Below are positions 36,650 through 49,372 of a stretch of DNA of 64,000 nt, one piece after another. How positions within the stretch are numbered: position 1 is the stretch's first letter; every line of letters starts with the position of its first letter. Source of the stretch: Haematobia irritans (lineage: Eukaryota; Arthropoda; Insecta; Diptera; Muscidae); NCBI RefSeq assembly GCF_050003625.1, contig NC_134397.1, positions 192,407,063 to 192,471,062 on the forward strand, given 5' to 3'. A program made the position numbers and the translations under genes. The notes beneath the pieces were generated by a model. That model searched no databases and was not told the origin of the DNA. It saw only the letters and a program-made list of their open reading frames with translations.

Positions 36650-39458
36650 TCGAATTAAAGTCCTTTTCGCTCTAGAACGCATATTTAAGGAGATATGGGC
36701 AAAATAAGTTTTTCATATAAAAATTGCAATTTTGTTAGGTTTTGGGTGGATTTTTCAATTTTTTGGGGGTGGTCACGAATTAAAGTCCTTTTCGCTCTAG
36801 GACGCTTAGTTTAGGAGATATGGGCAAAAGAAGTTTTTCATATAAAAATTTAAATTTTTTTAGGTTTTGGGTGGATTTTTCAATTTTTTGGGGGTGGTCA
36901 CGAATTAAAGTCCTTTTCGCTCTAGGACGCTTAGTTTAGGAGATATGGGCAAAAGAAGTTTTTCATATAAAAATTTAAATTTTTTTAGGTTTTGGGTGTA
37001 TTTTTCAATTTTTTGGGGGTGGTCACGAATTAAAGTCCTTTTCGCTCTAGGACGCTTAGTTTAGGAGATATGGGCAAAAGAAGTTTTTCATATAAAAATT
37101 GCAATTTTTTTAGGTTTTGGGTGGATTTTTCAATTTTTTGGGGGTGGTCACGAATTATAGTCCTTTTCGCTCTAGGACGCATATTTGAGGAGATATGGGC
37201 AAAATAAATTTTTCATATAAAAATTTAAATTTTTTTAGGTTTTGGGTGGATTTTTCAATTTTTTGGGGATGGTCACGAATTAAAGTCCTTTTAGCTCTAG
37301 GACGCTTAGTTTAGGAGATATGGGCAAAAGAAGTTTCTCATATAAAAATTGCAATTTTTTTAGGTTTTGGGTGGATTTTTCAATTTTTTGGGGGTGGTCA
37401 CGAATTAAAGTCCTTTTCGCTCTAGGACGCTTAGTTTAGGAGATATGGGCAAAAGAAGTTTTTCATATAAAAATTTCAATTTTTTTAGGTTTTGGGTGGA
37501 TTTTTCAATTTTTTTGGGGTGGTCAGGAATTAAAGTCCTTTTCGCTCTAGGACGCATATTTAAGGAGATATGGGCAAAAGAAGTTTTTCATATAAAAATT
37601 TCAATTTTTTAGATTTTGGGTGGATTTTTCAATTTTTTGGGGGTGGTCACGAATTAAAGTCCTTTTCGCTCTAGGACGCATATTTAAGGAGATATGGGCA
37701 AAAGAAGCTTTTCATATAAAAATTTCAATTTTTTTAGGTTTTGGGTGGATTTTTCAATTTTTTGGGGGTGGTCACGAATTAAAGTCCTTTTCGCTCTAGG
37801 ACGCTTAGTTTAGGAGATATGGGCAAAAGAAGTTTTTCATATAAAAATTGCAATTTTTTTAGGTTTTGGGTGGATTTTTCAATTTTTTGGGGGTGGTCAC
37901 GAATTAAAGTCCTTTTCGCTCTAGGACGCATATTTGAGGAGATATGGGCAAAATAAATTTTTCATATAAAAATTTAAATTTTTTTAGGTTTTGGGTGGAT
38001 TTTTCAATTTTTTGGGGGTGGTCACGAATTAAAGTCCTTTTCGCTCTAGGACGCTTAGTTTAGGAGATATGGGCAAAAGAAGTTTTTGATATAAAAATTT
38101 CAATTTTTTTAGGTTTTGGGTGGATTTTTAAATTTTTTGGGGGTGGTCACGAATTAAAGTCCTTTTCGCTCTAGGACGCTTAGTTTGGGAGATATGGGCA
38201 AAAGAAGTTTTTCATATAAAAATTTCAATTTTTTTAGGTTTTGGGTCGATTTTTCAATTTTTTTGGAGTGGTCAGGAATTAAAGTCCTTTTCGCTCTAGG
38301 ACGCATATTTAAGGTGATATGGGCAAAAGAAGTTTTTCATATAAAAATTTAAATTTTTTTTGATTTTGGATGGATTTTTCAATTTTTTGGGGGTGGTCAC
38401 GAATTAAAGTCCTTTTCGCTCTAGGACGCATATTTAAGGAGATATAGGCAAAAGAAGTTTTTCATATAAAAATTTCAATTTTTTTAGGTTTTGGGTGGAT
38501 TTTTCAATTTTTTGGGGGTGGTCACGAATTAAAGTCCTTTTCGCTCTAGGACGCTTAGTTTAGGAGATATGGGCAAAAGAAGTTTTTCATATAAAAATTT
38601 AAATTTTTTTAGGTTTTGGGTGGATTTTTCAATTTTTTTGGGGTGGTCAGGAATTAAAGTCCTTTTCGCTCTAGGACGCATATTAAAGGTGATATGGGCA
38701 AAAGAAGTTTTTCATATAAAAATTTAAATTTTTTTTTTGATTTTGGGTGGATTTTTTCAATTTTTTGGGGGTGGTCACGAATTAAAGTCCTTTTCGCTCT
38801 AGGACGCATATTTAAGGAGATATAGGCAAAAGAAGTTTTTCATATAAAAATTTCAATTTTTTTAGGTTTTGGGTGGATTTTTCAATTTTTTGGGGGTGGT
38901 CACGAATTAAAGTCCTTTTCGCTCTAGGACGCTTAGTTTAGGAGATATGGGCAAAAGAAGTTTTTCATATAAAAATTTAAATTTTTTTAGGTTTTGGGTG
39001 GATTTTTCAATTTTTTTGGGGTGGTCAGGAATTAAAGTCCTTTTCGCTCTAGGACGCATATTTAAGGAGATATGGGCAAAAGAAGTTTTTCATATAAAAA
39101 TTTCAATTTTTTTTTTTAGGTTTTGGGTGGATTTTTCAATTTTTTGGGGGTGGTCACGAATTAAAGTCCTTTTCGCTCTAGGACGCTTAGTTTAGGAGAT
39201 ATGGGCAAAAGAAGTTTTTCATATAAAAATTGCAATTTTTTTTAGGTTTTGGGTGGATTTTTCAATTTTTTTGGGGGTGGTCACGAATTAAAGTCCTTTT
39301 CGCTCTAGGACGCATATTTAAGGAGATATGGGCAAAAGAAGTTTTTCATATCAAAATTTCAATTTTTTTAGGTTTTGGGTGGATTTTTTCAATTTTTTGG
39401 GGGTGGTCACGAATGAAAGTCCTTTTCGCTCTAGGACGCTTAGTTTAGGAGATATGGG
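36650..39458 (+). repeat. Higher-order repeat D2 (element-bearing family)
   Basis: Second unit of the D family, ending at the second 247-bp element. Colinear with D1 at about +4,018 bp, with small T-run differences and a few substitutions (for example GGGTCGAT near 38245). Confidence 0.82.
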
Positions 39459-39705
39459 TCTCCACCTCAGTAATGCTGGTGACATTTCTGAGGGTTCCAA
39501 AGCTTCTCTAAGTGGTTTCACTACAATGTGGAACGCCGTTCGGACTCGGCTATAAAAAGGAGGTCCCTTGTCATTGAGCTTAACATGGAATCGGGCAGCA
39601 CTCAGTGATAACAGAGAAGTTCACCACTGTGGTATCACAATGGACTGAATAGTCTAAGTGAGCCTGATACATCGGGCTGCCACATAACCTAACCTAACCT
39701 AACCT
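39459..39705 (+). mobile_element. 247-bp retroposon-like element, copy 2
   Basis: Same 247 bp as copy 1 in the same monomer context, with the same target duplication (39447-39458 and 39706-39717). I see two differences from copy 1: GGGCAGC instead of GGGAAGC, and GATAACAGAG instead of GATAAGAGAG. Identical site and flanks in all three copies show it was copied as part of the satellite unit and did not insert independently. Confidence 0.8.
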
Positions 39706-40294
39706 AGGAGATATGGGCAAAAGAAGTTTTTCATATAAAAATTGCATTTTTTTAGGTTTTGGGTGGATTTTTCAATTTTTTGGGGGTGGTCACGAATTAA
39801 AGTCCTTTTCGCTCTAGGACGCTTAGTTTAGGAGATATGGGCAACAGAAGTTTTTCATATAAAAATTTAAATTTTTTTAGGTTTTGGGTGGATTTTTCAA
39901 TTTTTTTGGGGTGGTCACGAATTAAAGTCCTTTTCGCTCTAGGACGCTTAGTTTAGGAGATATGGGCAAAAGAAGTTTTTCATATAAAAATTTCAATTTT
40001 TTTAGGTTTTGGGTGGATTTTTCAATTTTTTTTTTGGGGTGGTCAGGAATTAAAGTCCTTTTCGCTCTAGGACGCATATTTAAGGAGATATGGGCAAAAG
40101 AAGTTTTTCATATAAAAATTTCAATTTTTTTAGATTTTGGGTGGATTTTTCAATTTTTTGGGGGTGGTCACGAATTAAAGTCCTTTTCGCTCTAGGACGC
40201 ATATTTAAGGAGATATGGGCAAAAGAAGTTTTTCATATAAAAATTTCAATTTTTTTAGGTTTTGGGTGGATTTTTCAATTTTTTGGGGGTGGTC

Positions 40295-42811
40295 TCGAAT
40301 TAAAGTCCTTTTCGCTCTAGAACGCATATTTAAGGAGATATGGGCAAAATAAGTTTTTCATATAAAAATTGCAATTTTGTTAGGTTTTGGGTGGATTTTT
40401 CAATTTTTTGGGGGTGGTCACGAATTAAAGTCCTTTTCGCTCTAGGACGCTTAGATTAGGAGATATGGGCAAAAGAAGTTTTTCATATAAAAATTTCAAT
40501 TTTTTTAGGTTTTGGGTGGATTTTTCAATTTTTTGGGGGTGGTCACGAATTAAAGTCCTTTTCGCTCTAGGACGCTTAGTTTAGGACATATGGGCAAAAG
40601 AAGTATTTCATATAAAAATTAAAATTTTTTTAGGTTTTGGGTGTATTTTTCAATTTTTTGGGGGTGGTCACGAATTAAAGTCCTTTTCGCTCTAGGACGC
40701 TTAGTTTAGGAGATATGGGCAAAAGAAGTTTTTCATATAAAAATTGCAATTTTTTTAGGTTTTGGGTGGATTTTTCAATTTTTTGGGGGTGGTCACGAAT
40801 TATAGCCCTTTTCGCTCTAGGACGCATATTTGAGGAGATATGGGCAAAATAAATTTTTCATATAAAAATTTAAATTTTTTTAGGTTTTGGGTGGATTTTT
40901 CAATTTTTTGGGGATGGTCACGAATTAAAGTCCTTTTAGCTCTAGGACGCTTAGTTTAGGAGATATGGGCAAAAGAAGTTTCTCATATAAAAATTGCAAT
41001 TTTTTTAGGTTTTGGGTGGATTTTTCAATTTTTTGGGGGTGGTCACGAATTAAAGTCCTTTTCGCTCTAGGACGCTTAGTTTAGGAGATATGGGCAAAAG
41101 AAGTTTTTCATATAAAAATTTCAATTTTTTTAGGTTTTGGGTGGATTTTTCAATTTTTTTGGGGTGGTCAGGAATTAAAGTCCTTTTCGCTCTAGGACGC
41201 ATATTTAAGGAGATATGGGCAAAAGAAGTTTTTCATATAAAAATTTCAATTTTTTTAGATTTTGGGTGGATTTTTCAATTTTTTGGGGGTGGTCACGAAT
41301 TAAAGTCCTTTTCGCTCTAGGACGCATATTTAAGGAGATATGGGCAAAAGAAGTTTTTCATATAAAAATTTCAATTTTTTTAGGTTTTGGGTGGATTTTT
41401 CAATTTTTTGGGGGTGGTCACGAATTAAAGTCCTTTTCGCTCTAGGACGCTTAGTTTAGGAGATATGGGCAAAAGAAGTTTTTCATATAAAAATTGCAAT
41501 TTTTTTAGGTTTTGGGTGGATTTTTCAATTTTTTGGGGGTGGTCACGAATTAAAGTCCTTTTCGCTCTAGGACGCATATTTGAGGAGATATGGGCAAAAT
41601 AAATTTTTCATATAAAAATTTAAATTTTTTTAGGTTTTGGGTGGATTTTTCAATTTTTTGGGGGTGGTCACGAATTAAAGTCCTTTTCGCTCTAGGACGC
41701 TTAGTTTAGGAGATATGGGCGAAAGAAGTTTTTGATATAAAAATTTCAATTTTTTTAGGTTTTGGGTGGATTTTTCAATTTTTTTGGGGGTGGTCACGAA
41801 TTAAAGTCCTTTTCGCTCTAGGACGCTTAGTTTGGGAGATATGGGCAAAAGAAGTTTTTCATATAAAAATTTCAATTTTTTTAGGTTTTTGGTGGATTTT
41901 TCAATTTTTTTGGGGTGGTCAGGAATTAAAGTCCTTTTCGCTCTAGGACGCATATTTAAGGTGATATGGGCAAAAGAAGTTTTTCATATAAAAATTTAAA
42001 TTTTTTTAGGTTTTGGGTGGATTTTTCAATTTTTTGGGGGTGGTCACGAATTAAAGTCCTTTTCGCTCTAGGACGCTTAGTTTAGGAGATATGGGCAAAA
42101 GAAGTTTTTCATATAAAAATTTAAATTTTTTTAGGTTTTGGGTGGATTTTTCAATTTGTTTGGGGTGGTCAGGAATTAAAGTCCTTTTCGCTCTAGGACG
42201 CATATTAAAGGTAATATGGGCAAAAGAAGTTTTTCATATAAAAATTTAAATTTTTTTTTTGATTTTGGGTGGATTTTTTCAATTTTTTGGGGGTGGTCAC
42301 GAATTAAAGTTTTTCATATAAAAATTTAAATTTTTTTTAGGTTTTGGGTGGATTTTTCAATTTTTTTGGGGTGGTCAGGAATTAAAGTCCTTTTCGCTCT
42401 AGGACGCATATTTAAGGAGATATGGGCAAAAGAAGTTTTTCATATAAAAATTTCAAATTTTTTTTTTTTAGGTTTTGGGTGGATTTTTCAATTTTTTTGG
42501 GGGTGGTCACGAATTAAAGTCCTTTTCGCTCTAGGACGCTTAGTTTAGGAGATATGGGCAAAAGAAGTTTTTCATATAAAAATTGCAATTTTTTTTAGGT
42601 TTTGGGTGGATTTTTCAATTTTTTTGGGGGTGGTCACGAATTAAAGTCCTTTTCGCTCTAGGGCGCATATTTAAGGAGATATGGGCAAAAGAAGTTTTTC
42701 ATATCAAAATTTCAATTTTTTTAGGTTTTGGGTGGATTTTTTCAATTTTTTGGGGGTGGTCACGAATGAAAGTCCTTTTCGCTCTAGGACGCTTAGTTTA
42801 GGAGATATGGG
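40295..42811 (+). repeat. Higher-order repeat D3 (element-bearing family, shortened)
   Basis: Third D unit. Its anchor lies 3,645 bp after that of D2, but its element lies only 3,353 bp after that of D2, so about 290 bp has been lost inside. One loss is a whole monomer near 42000. The other is a fusion near 42300, where GAATTAAAGT joins directly to TTTTCATATA and about 170 bp is missing. Confidence 0.8.
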
Positions 42812-43058
42812 TCTCCACCTCAGTAATGCTGGTGACATTTCTGAGGGTTCCAAAGCTTCTCTAAGTGGTTTCACTACAATGTGGAACGCCGTTCGGACTC
42901 GGCTATAAAAAGGAGGTCCCTTGTCATTGAGCTTAACATGGAATCGGGCAGCACTCAGTGATAAGAGAGAAGTTCACCACTGTGGTATCACAATGGACTG
43001 AATAGTCTAAGTGAGCCTGATACATCGGGCTGCCACATAACCTAACCTAACCTAACCT
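42812..43058 (+). mobile_element. 247-bp retroposon-like element, copy 3
   Basis: Third copy, same length, site and 12-bp flanking duplication (42800-42811 and 43059-43070). It has GGGCAGC like copy 2 and GATAAGAGAG like copy 1, so copies 1 and 2 each carry one private change. Copy 3 is then the best available approximation of the amplified ancestor. Confidence 0.8.
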
Positions 43059-46000
43059 AGGAGATATGGGCAAAAGAAGTTTTTCATATAAAAATTGCAA
43101 TTTTTTTAGGTTTTGGGTGGATTTTTCAATTTTTTGGGGGTGGTCACGAATTAAAGTCCTTTTCGCTCTAGGACGCTTAGTTTAGGAGATATGGGCAACA
43201 GAAGTTTTTCATATAAAAATTTCAATTTTTTTAGGTTTTGGGTGGATTTTTCAATTTTTTTGGGGTGGTCAGGAATTAAAGTCCTTTTCGCTCTAGGACG
43301 CATATTTAAGGAGATATGGGCAAAAGAAGTTTTTCATATAAAAATTTCAATTTTTTTAGATTTTGGGTGGATTTTTCAATTTTTTGGGGGTGGTCACGAA
43401 TTAAAGTCCTTTTCGCTCTAGGACGCATATTTAAGGAGATATAGGCAAAAGAAGTTTTTCATATAAAAATTTCAATTTTTTTAGGTTTTGGGTGGATTTT
43501 TCAATTTTTTGGGGGTGGTCACGAATTAAAGTCCTTTTCGCTCTAGGACGCTTAGTTTAGGAGATATGGGCAAAAGAAGTTTTTCATATAAAAATTTAAA
43601 TTTTTTTAGGTTTTGGGTGGATTTTTCAATTTTTTTGGGGTGGTCAGGAATTAAAGTCCTTTTCGCTCTAGGACGCATATTTAAGGAGATATGGGCAAAA
43701 GAAGTTTTTCATATAAAAATTTCAATTTTTTTAGGTTTTGGGTGGATTTTTCAATTTTTTGGGGGTGGTCACGAATTAAAGTCCTTTTCGCTCTAGGACG
43801 CTTAGTTTAGGAGATATGGGCAAAAGAAGTTTTTCATATAAAAATTGCAATTTTTTTAGGTTTTGGGTGGATTTTTCAATTTTTTGGGGGTGGTCACGAA
43901 TTAAAGTCCTTTTCGCTCTAGGACGCATATTTAAGGAGATATGGGCAAAAGAAGTTTTTCATATCAAAATTTCAATTTTTTTAGGTTTTGGGTGGATTTT
44001 TCAATTTTTTGGGGGTGGTCACGAATGAAAGTCCTTTTCGCTCTAGGACGCTTAGTTTAGGAGATATGGGCAAAAGAAGTTTTTCATATAAAAATTGCAT
44101 TTTTTTAGGTTTTGGGTGGATTTTTCAATTATTTGGGGGTGGTCACGAATTAAAGTCCTTTTCGCTCTAGGACGCTTAGTTTAGGAGATATGGGCAAAAG
44201 AAGTTTTTCATATAAAAATTTCAATTTTTTTAGGTTTTGGGTGGATTTTTCAATTTTTTGGGGGTGGTCACGAATTAAAGTCCTTTTCGCTCTAGGACGC
44301 TTAGTTTAGGAGATATGGGCAAAAGAAGTTTTTCATATAAAAATTGCAATTTTTTTAGGTTTTGGGTGGATTTTTCAATTTTTTGGGGGTGGTCACGAAT
44401 AGTCCTTTTCGCTCTAGGACGCATATTTGAGGAGATATGGGCAAAATAAATTTTTCATATAAAAATTTAAATTTTTTTAGGTTTTGGGTGGATTTTTCAA
44501 TTGTTTGGGGATGGTCTCGAATTAAAGTCCTTTTAGCTCTAGGACGCTTAGTTTAGGAGATACGGGCAAAAGAAGTTTTTGATATAAAAATTTCAATTTT
44601 TTTAGGTTTTGGGTGGATTTTTCAATTTTTTGGGGGTGGTCACGAATTAAAGTCCTTTTCGCTCTAGGACGCTTAGTTTAGGAGATATGGGCAAAAGAAG
44701 TTTTTCATATAAAAATTTCAATTTTTTTAGGTTTTGGGTGGATTTTTCAATTTTTTTGGGGTGGTCAGGAATTAAAGTCCTTTTCGCTCTAGGACGCATA
44801 TTTAAGGAGATATGGGCAAAAGAAGTTTTTCATATAAAAATTTCAATTTTTTTTTAGATTTTGGGTGGATTTTTCAATTTTTTGGGGGTGGTCACGAATT
44901 AAAGTCCTTTTCGCTCTAGGACGCATATTTAAGGAGATATGGGCAAAAGAAGTTTTTCATATAAAAATTTCAATTTTTTTAGGTTTTGGGTGGATTTTTC
45001 AATTTTTTGGGGGTGGTCACGAATTAAAGTCCTTTTCGCTCTAGGACGCTTAGTTTAGGAGATATGGGCAAAAGAAGTTTTTCATATAAAAATTGCAATT
45101 TTTTTAGGTTTTGGGTGGATTTTTCAATTTTTTGGGGGTGGTCACGAATTAAAGTCCTTTTCGCTCTAGGACGCATATTTGAGGAGATATGGGCAAAATA
45201 AATTTTTCATATAAAAATTTCAATTTTTTTAGGTTTTGGGTGGATTTTTCAATTTTTTGGGGGTGGTCACGAATTAAAGTCCTTTTCGCTCTAGGACGCT
45301 TAGTTTAGGAGATATGGGCAAAAGAAGTTTTTCATATAAAAATTTCAATTTTTTTAGGTTTTGGGTGGATTTTTCAATTTTTTTGGGGTGGTCAGGAATT
45401 AAAGTCCTTTTCGCTCTAGGACGCATATTTAAGGAGATATGGGCAAAAGAAGTTTTTCATATAAAAATTTCAATTTTTTTAGATTTTGGGTGGATTTTTC
45501 AATTTTTTGGGGGTGGTCACGAATTAAAGTCCTTTTCGCTCTAGGACGCATATTTAAGGAGATATGGGCAAAAGAAGTTTTTCATATAAAAATTTCAATT
45601 TTTTTAGGTTTTGGGTGGATTTTTCAATTTTTTGGGGGTGGTCACGAATTAAAGTCCTTTTCGCTCTAGGACGCTTAGTTTAGGAGATATGGGCAAAAGA
45701 AGTTTTTCATATAAAAATTTAAATTTTTTTAGGTTTTGGGTGGATTTTTCAATTTTTTTGGGGTGGTCAGGAATTAAAGTCCTTTTCGCTCTAGGACGCA
45801 TATTTAAGGAGATATGGGCAAAAGAAGTTTTTCATATAAAAATTTCAATTTTTTTAGGTTTTGGGTGGATTTTTCAATTTTTTGGGGGTGGTCACGAATT
45901 AAAGTCCTTTTCGCTCTAGGACGCCTATTTAAGGAGATATGGGCAAAAGAAGTTTTTCATATAAAAATTTCAATTTTTTTAGGTTTTGGGTGGATTTTTC

Positions 46001-49000
46001 AATTTTTTGGGGGTGGTCACGAATTAAAGTCATTTTCGCTCTAGGACGCTTAGTTTAGGAGATATGGGCAAAAGAAGTTTTTCATATAAAAATTGCAATT
46101 TTTTTAGGTTTTGGGTGGATTTTTCAATTTTTTGGGGGTGGTCACGAATTAAAGTCCTTTTCGCTCTAGGACGCATATTTAAGGAGATATGGGCAAAAGA
46201 AGTTTTTCATATAAAAATTTCAATTTTTTTAGATTTTGGGTGGATTTTTAAATTTTTTGGGGGTGGTCACGAATTAAAGTCCTTTTCGCTCTAGGACGCA
46301 TATTTAAGGAGATATGGGCAAAAGAAGTTTTTCATATAAAAATTTCAATTTTTTTAGGTTTTGGGTGGATTTTTCAATTTTTTGGGGGTGGTCTCGAATT
46401 AAAGTCTTTTTCGCTCTAGAACGCATATTTAAGGAGATATGGGCAAAATAAGTTTTTCATATAAAAATTGCAATTTTGTTAGGTTTTGGGTGGATTTTTA
46501 AATTTTTTGGGGATGGTCACGAATTAAAGTCCTTTTCGCTCTAGGACGCATATTTAAGGAGATATGGGCAAAAGAGGTTTTCATATAAAAATTTAAATTT
46601 TTTAGGTTTTGGGTGGATTTTTCAATTTTTTGGGGGTGGTCACGAATTAAAGTCCTTTTCGCTCTAGGACGCTTAGTTTAGGAGATATGGGCAAAAGAAG
46701 TTTTTCATATAAAAATTGCAATTTTTTTAGGTTTTGGGTGGATTTTTCAATTTTTTGGGGGTGGTCACGAATTATAGTCCTTTTCGCTCTAGGACGCATA
46801 TTTGAGGAGATATGGGCAAAATAAATTTTTCATATAAAAATTTAAATTATTTTAGGTTTTGGGTGGATTTTTCAATTTTTTGGGGATGGTCACGAATTAA
46901 AGTCCTTTTAGCTCTAGGTCGCTTAGTTTAGGAGATACGGGCAAAAGAAGTTTTTGATATAAAAATTTCAATTTTTTTAGGTTTTGGGTGGATTTTTCAA
47001 TTTTTTGGGGGTGGTCACGAATTAAAGTCCTTTTCGCTCTAGGACGCTTAGTTTAGGAGATATGGGCAAAAGAAGTTTTTCATATAAAAATTTCAATTTT
47101 TTTAGGTTTTGGGTGGATTTTTCAATTTTTTGGGGATGGTCACGAATTAAAGTCCTTTTCGCTCTAGGACGCTTAGTTTAGGAGATATGGGCAAAAGAAG
47201 TTTTTCATATAAAAATTGCAATTTTTTTAGGTTTTGGGTGGATTTTGCAATTTTTTGGGGGTGGTCACGAATTAAAGTCCTTTTCGCTCTAGGACGCATA
47301 TTTGAGGAGATATGGGCAAAATAAATTTTTCATATAAAAATTTAAATTTTTTTAGGTTTTGGGTGGATTTTTCAATTTTTTGGCGGTGGTCACGAATTAA
47401 AGTCCTTTTCGCTCTAGGACGCTTAGTTTAGGAGATATGGGATATGGCAAAAGAGGTTTTCATATAAAAATTTAAATTTTTTTAGGTTTTGGGTGGATTT
47501 TTCAATTTTTTGAGGGTGGTCACGAATTAAAGTCCTTTTCGCTCTAGGACGCTTAGTTTAGGAGATATGGGCAAAAGAAGTTTTTCATATAAAAATTGCA
47601 ATATTTTTAGGTTTTGGGTGGATTTTTCAATTTTTTGGGGGTGGTCACGAATTATAGTCCTTTTCGCTCTAGGACGCATATTTGAGGAGATATGGGCAAA
47701 ATAAATTTTTCATATAAAAATTTAAATTTTTTTAGGTTTTGGGTGGATTTTTAAATTTTTTGGGGATGGTCACGAATTAAAGTCCTTTTAGCTCTAGGAC
47801 GCTTAGTTTAGGAGATACGGGCAAAAGAAGTTTTTGATATAAAAATTTCATTTTTTTTAGGTTTTGGGTGGATTTTTCAATTTTTTGGGGGTGGTCACGA
47901 ATTAAAGTCCTTTTCGCTCTAGGACGCTTAGTTTAGGAGATATGGGCAAAAGAAGTTTTTCATATAAAAATTTCAATTTTTTTAGGTTTTGGGTGGATTT
48001 TTCAATTTTTTTGGGGTGGTCAGGATTTAAGTCCTTTTCGCTCTAGGACGCATATTTAAGGAGATATGGGCAAAAGAAGTTTTTCATATAAAAACTTCAA
48101 TTTTTTTAGATTTTGGGTGGATTTTTCAATTTTTTGGGGGTGGTCACGAATTAAAGTCCTTTTCGCTCTAGGACGCATATTTAAGGAGATATGGGCAAAA
48201 GAAGTTTTTCATATAAAAATTTCAATTTTTTTAGGTTTTGGGTGGATTTTTCAATTTTTTGGGGGTGGTCACGAATTAAAGTCCTTTTCGCTCTAGGACG
48301 CTTAGTTTAGGAGATATGTGCAAAAGAAGTTTTTCATATAAAAATTGCAATTTTTTTAGGTTTTGGGTGGATTTTTCAATTTTTTGGGGGTGGTCACGAA
48401 TTAAAGTCCTTTTCGCTCTAGGACGCATATTTGAGGAGATATGGGCAAAATAAATTTTTCATATAAAAATTTAAATTTTTTTAGGTTTTGGGTGGATTTT
48501 TCAATTTTTTGGGGGTGGTCACGAATTAAAGTCCTTTTCGCTCTAGGACGCTTAGTTTAGGAGATATGGGCAAAAGAAGTTTTTGATATAAAAATTTCAA
48601 TTTTTTTAGGTTTTGGGTGGATTTTTCAATTTTTTGGGGGTGGTCACGAATTAAAGTCCTTTTCGCTCTAGGACGCTTAGTTTAGGAGATATGGGCAAAA
48701 GAAGTTTTTCATATAAAAATTGCACTTTTGTTAGGTTTTGGGTGGATTTTTAAATTTTTTGGGGATGGTCACGAATTAAAGTCCTTTTCGCTCTAGGACG
48801 CATATTTAAGGAGATATGGGCAAAAGAGGTTTTCATATAAAAATTTAAATGTTTTTAGGTTTTGGGTGGATTTTTCAATTTTTTGGGGGTGGTCACGAAT
48901 TAAAGTCCTTTTCGCTCTAGGACGCTTAGTTTAGGAGATATGGGCAAAAGAAGTTTTTCATATAAAAATTTAAATTTTTTTAGGTTTTGGGTGGATTTTT

Positions 49001-49193
49001 CAATTTTTTGGGGGTGGTTTTCGCTCTAGGACGCTTAGTTTAGGAGATATGGGCAAAAGAAGTTTTTCATATAAAAATTTAAATTTTTTTAGGTTTTGGG
49101 TGGATTTTTCAATTTTTTGGGGGTGGTCACGAATTAAAGTCCTTTTCGCTGTAGGACGCTTAGTTTAGGAGATATGGGCAAAAGAAGTTTTTC
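43059..49193 (+). repeat. Mixed satellite block left of the retrotransposon
   Basis: About 49 monomers of all classes, with no long period that I can recognise inside the block. Several damaged monomers are present. At 44395-44402 GAATTATAG is shortened to GAATAG. At 47431-47447 GATATGG is partly repeated. Near 49017-49022 GGTGGT runs into TTTCGCTC with about 22 bp missing. No gene or RNA is visible. Confidence 0.85.
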
Positions 49194-49208
49194 ATATAAA
49201 AATTGCAA
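49194..49208 (+). repeat. Target-site duplication, left copy (15 bp)
   Basis: ATATAAAAATTGCAA directly before the retrotransposon. The identical 15 bp follows the poly-A tail at 53487-53501. It is part of the normal monomer, single in intact monomers, and ends inside the palindrome AAAAATTGCAATTTTT. The first A on the right side could belong to the tail, so 14 or 15 bp. Confidence 0.93.
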
Positions 49209-49372
49209 GTTCCCTTCTGACTGCGAATGTGTACGCACGTGCATACTTTTCAGTTGTCCGAGTGAATTTTTCTAAAATCTTCAAAAAAAAAAAAAAAACA
49301 ACTACAATTTATTTACCTGAACAAAATAAAAATCAATGTACATACGTACGTATGTTCATGGTTTAAAAAAGC
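49209..49372 (+). promoter_or_regulatory. Retrotransposon 5' UTR, probable internal promoter region
   Basis: 164 bp between the insertion junction and the ORF1 start. Jockey-type elements are known to carry an internal RNA polymerase II promoter at their 5' end. Here an initiator-like TCAGT lies at 49250-49254, but at +28 to +32 I see CTTCA and no downstream promoter element. Other features are a run of 16 A at 49283-49298, a perfect 16-bp palindrome ACATACGTACGTATGT at 49340-49355, and small upstream ATGs. The ATG at 49336 opens 20 codons and ends at 49398 in another frame, and the ATG at 49352 stops after four codons. These could dampen ORF1 translation. Promoter function is inferred. Confidence 0.5.

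Larger units (their letters stand above)
1..49208 (+). repeat. Satellite array, 125-bp monomer, left part
   Basis: Uninterrupted head-to-tail tandem array apart from three 247-bp insertions. A typical monomer, read from ATGGGCAAAAG to TTTAGGAGAT, is 125 bp, and homologous points recur at 125-bp multiples with frequent 1-bp length changes in the T runs. By count one typical monomer has 13 C, 29 G, 32 A and 51 T, so the + strand is strongly G+T biased. Variable positions define classes. The dinucleotide in AAAAATTNNAATTTTT is GC, TA or TC. The segment after GGACG is CTTAGTTTA, CATATTTAA or CATATTTGA. The G run is GGGGGTGGTCAC, GGGGTGGTCAGG or GGGGATGGTCAC. No monomer in the opposite orientation was seen. 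I see no gene in it; the short open frames arise from the repeat. Satellite identity is certain; I do not recognise the family name. Confidence 0.97.

Noticed and set aside
1..49208. CRISPR-like array (regular repeats)
   Set aside because: Repeats are contiguous 125-bp units without unique spacers, in a eukaryotic context with no cas genes.
49250..49283. Complete initiator plus downstream promoter element in the retrotransposon
   Set aside because: TCAGT fits an initiator, but the +28 to +32 bases (CTTCA) do not fit the downstream element.
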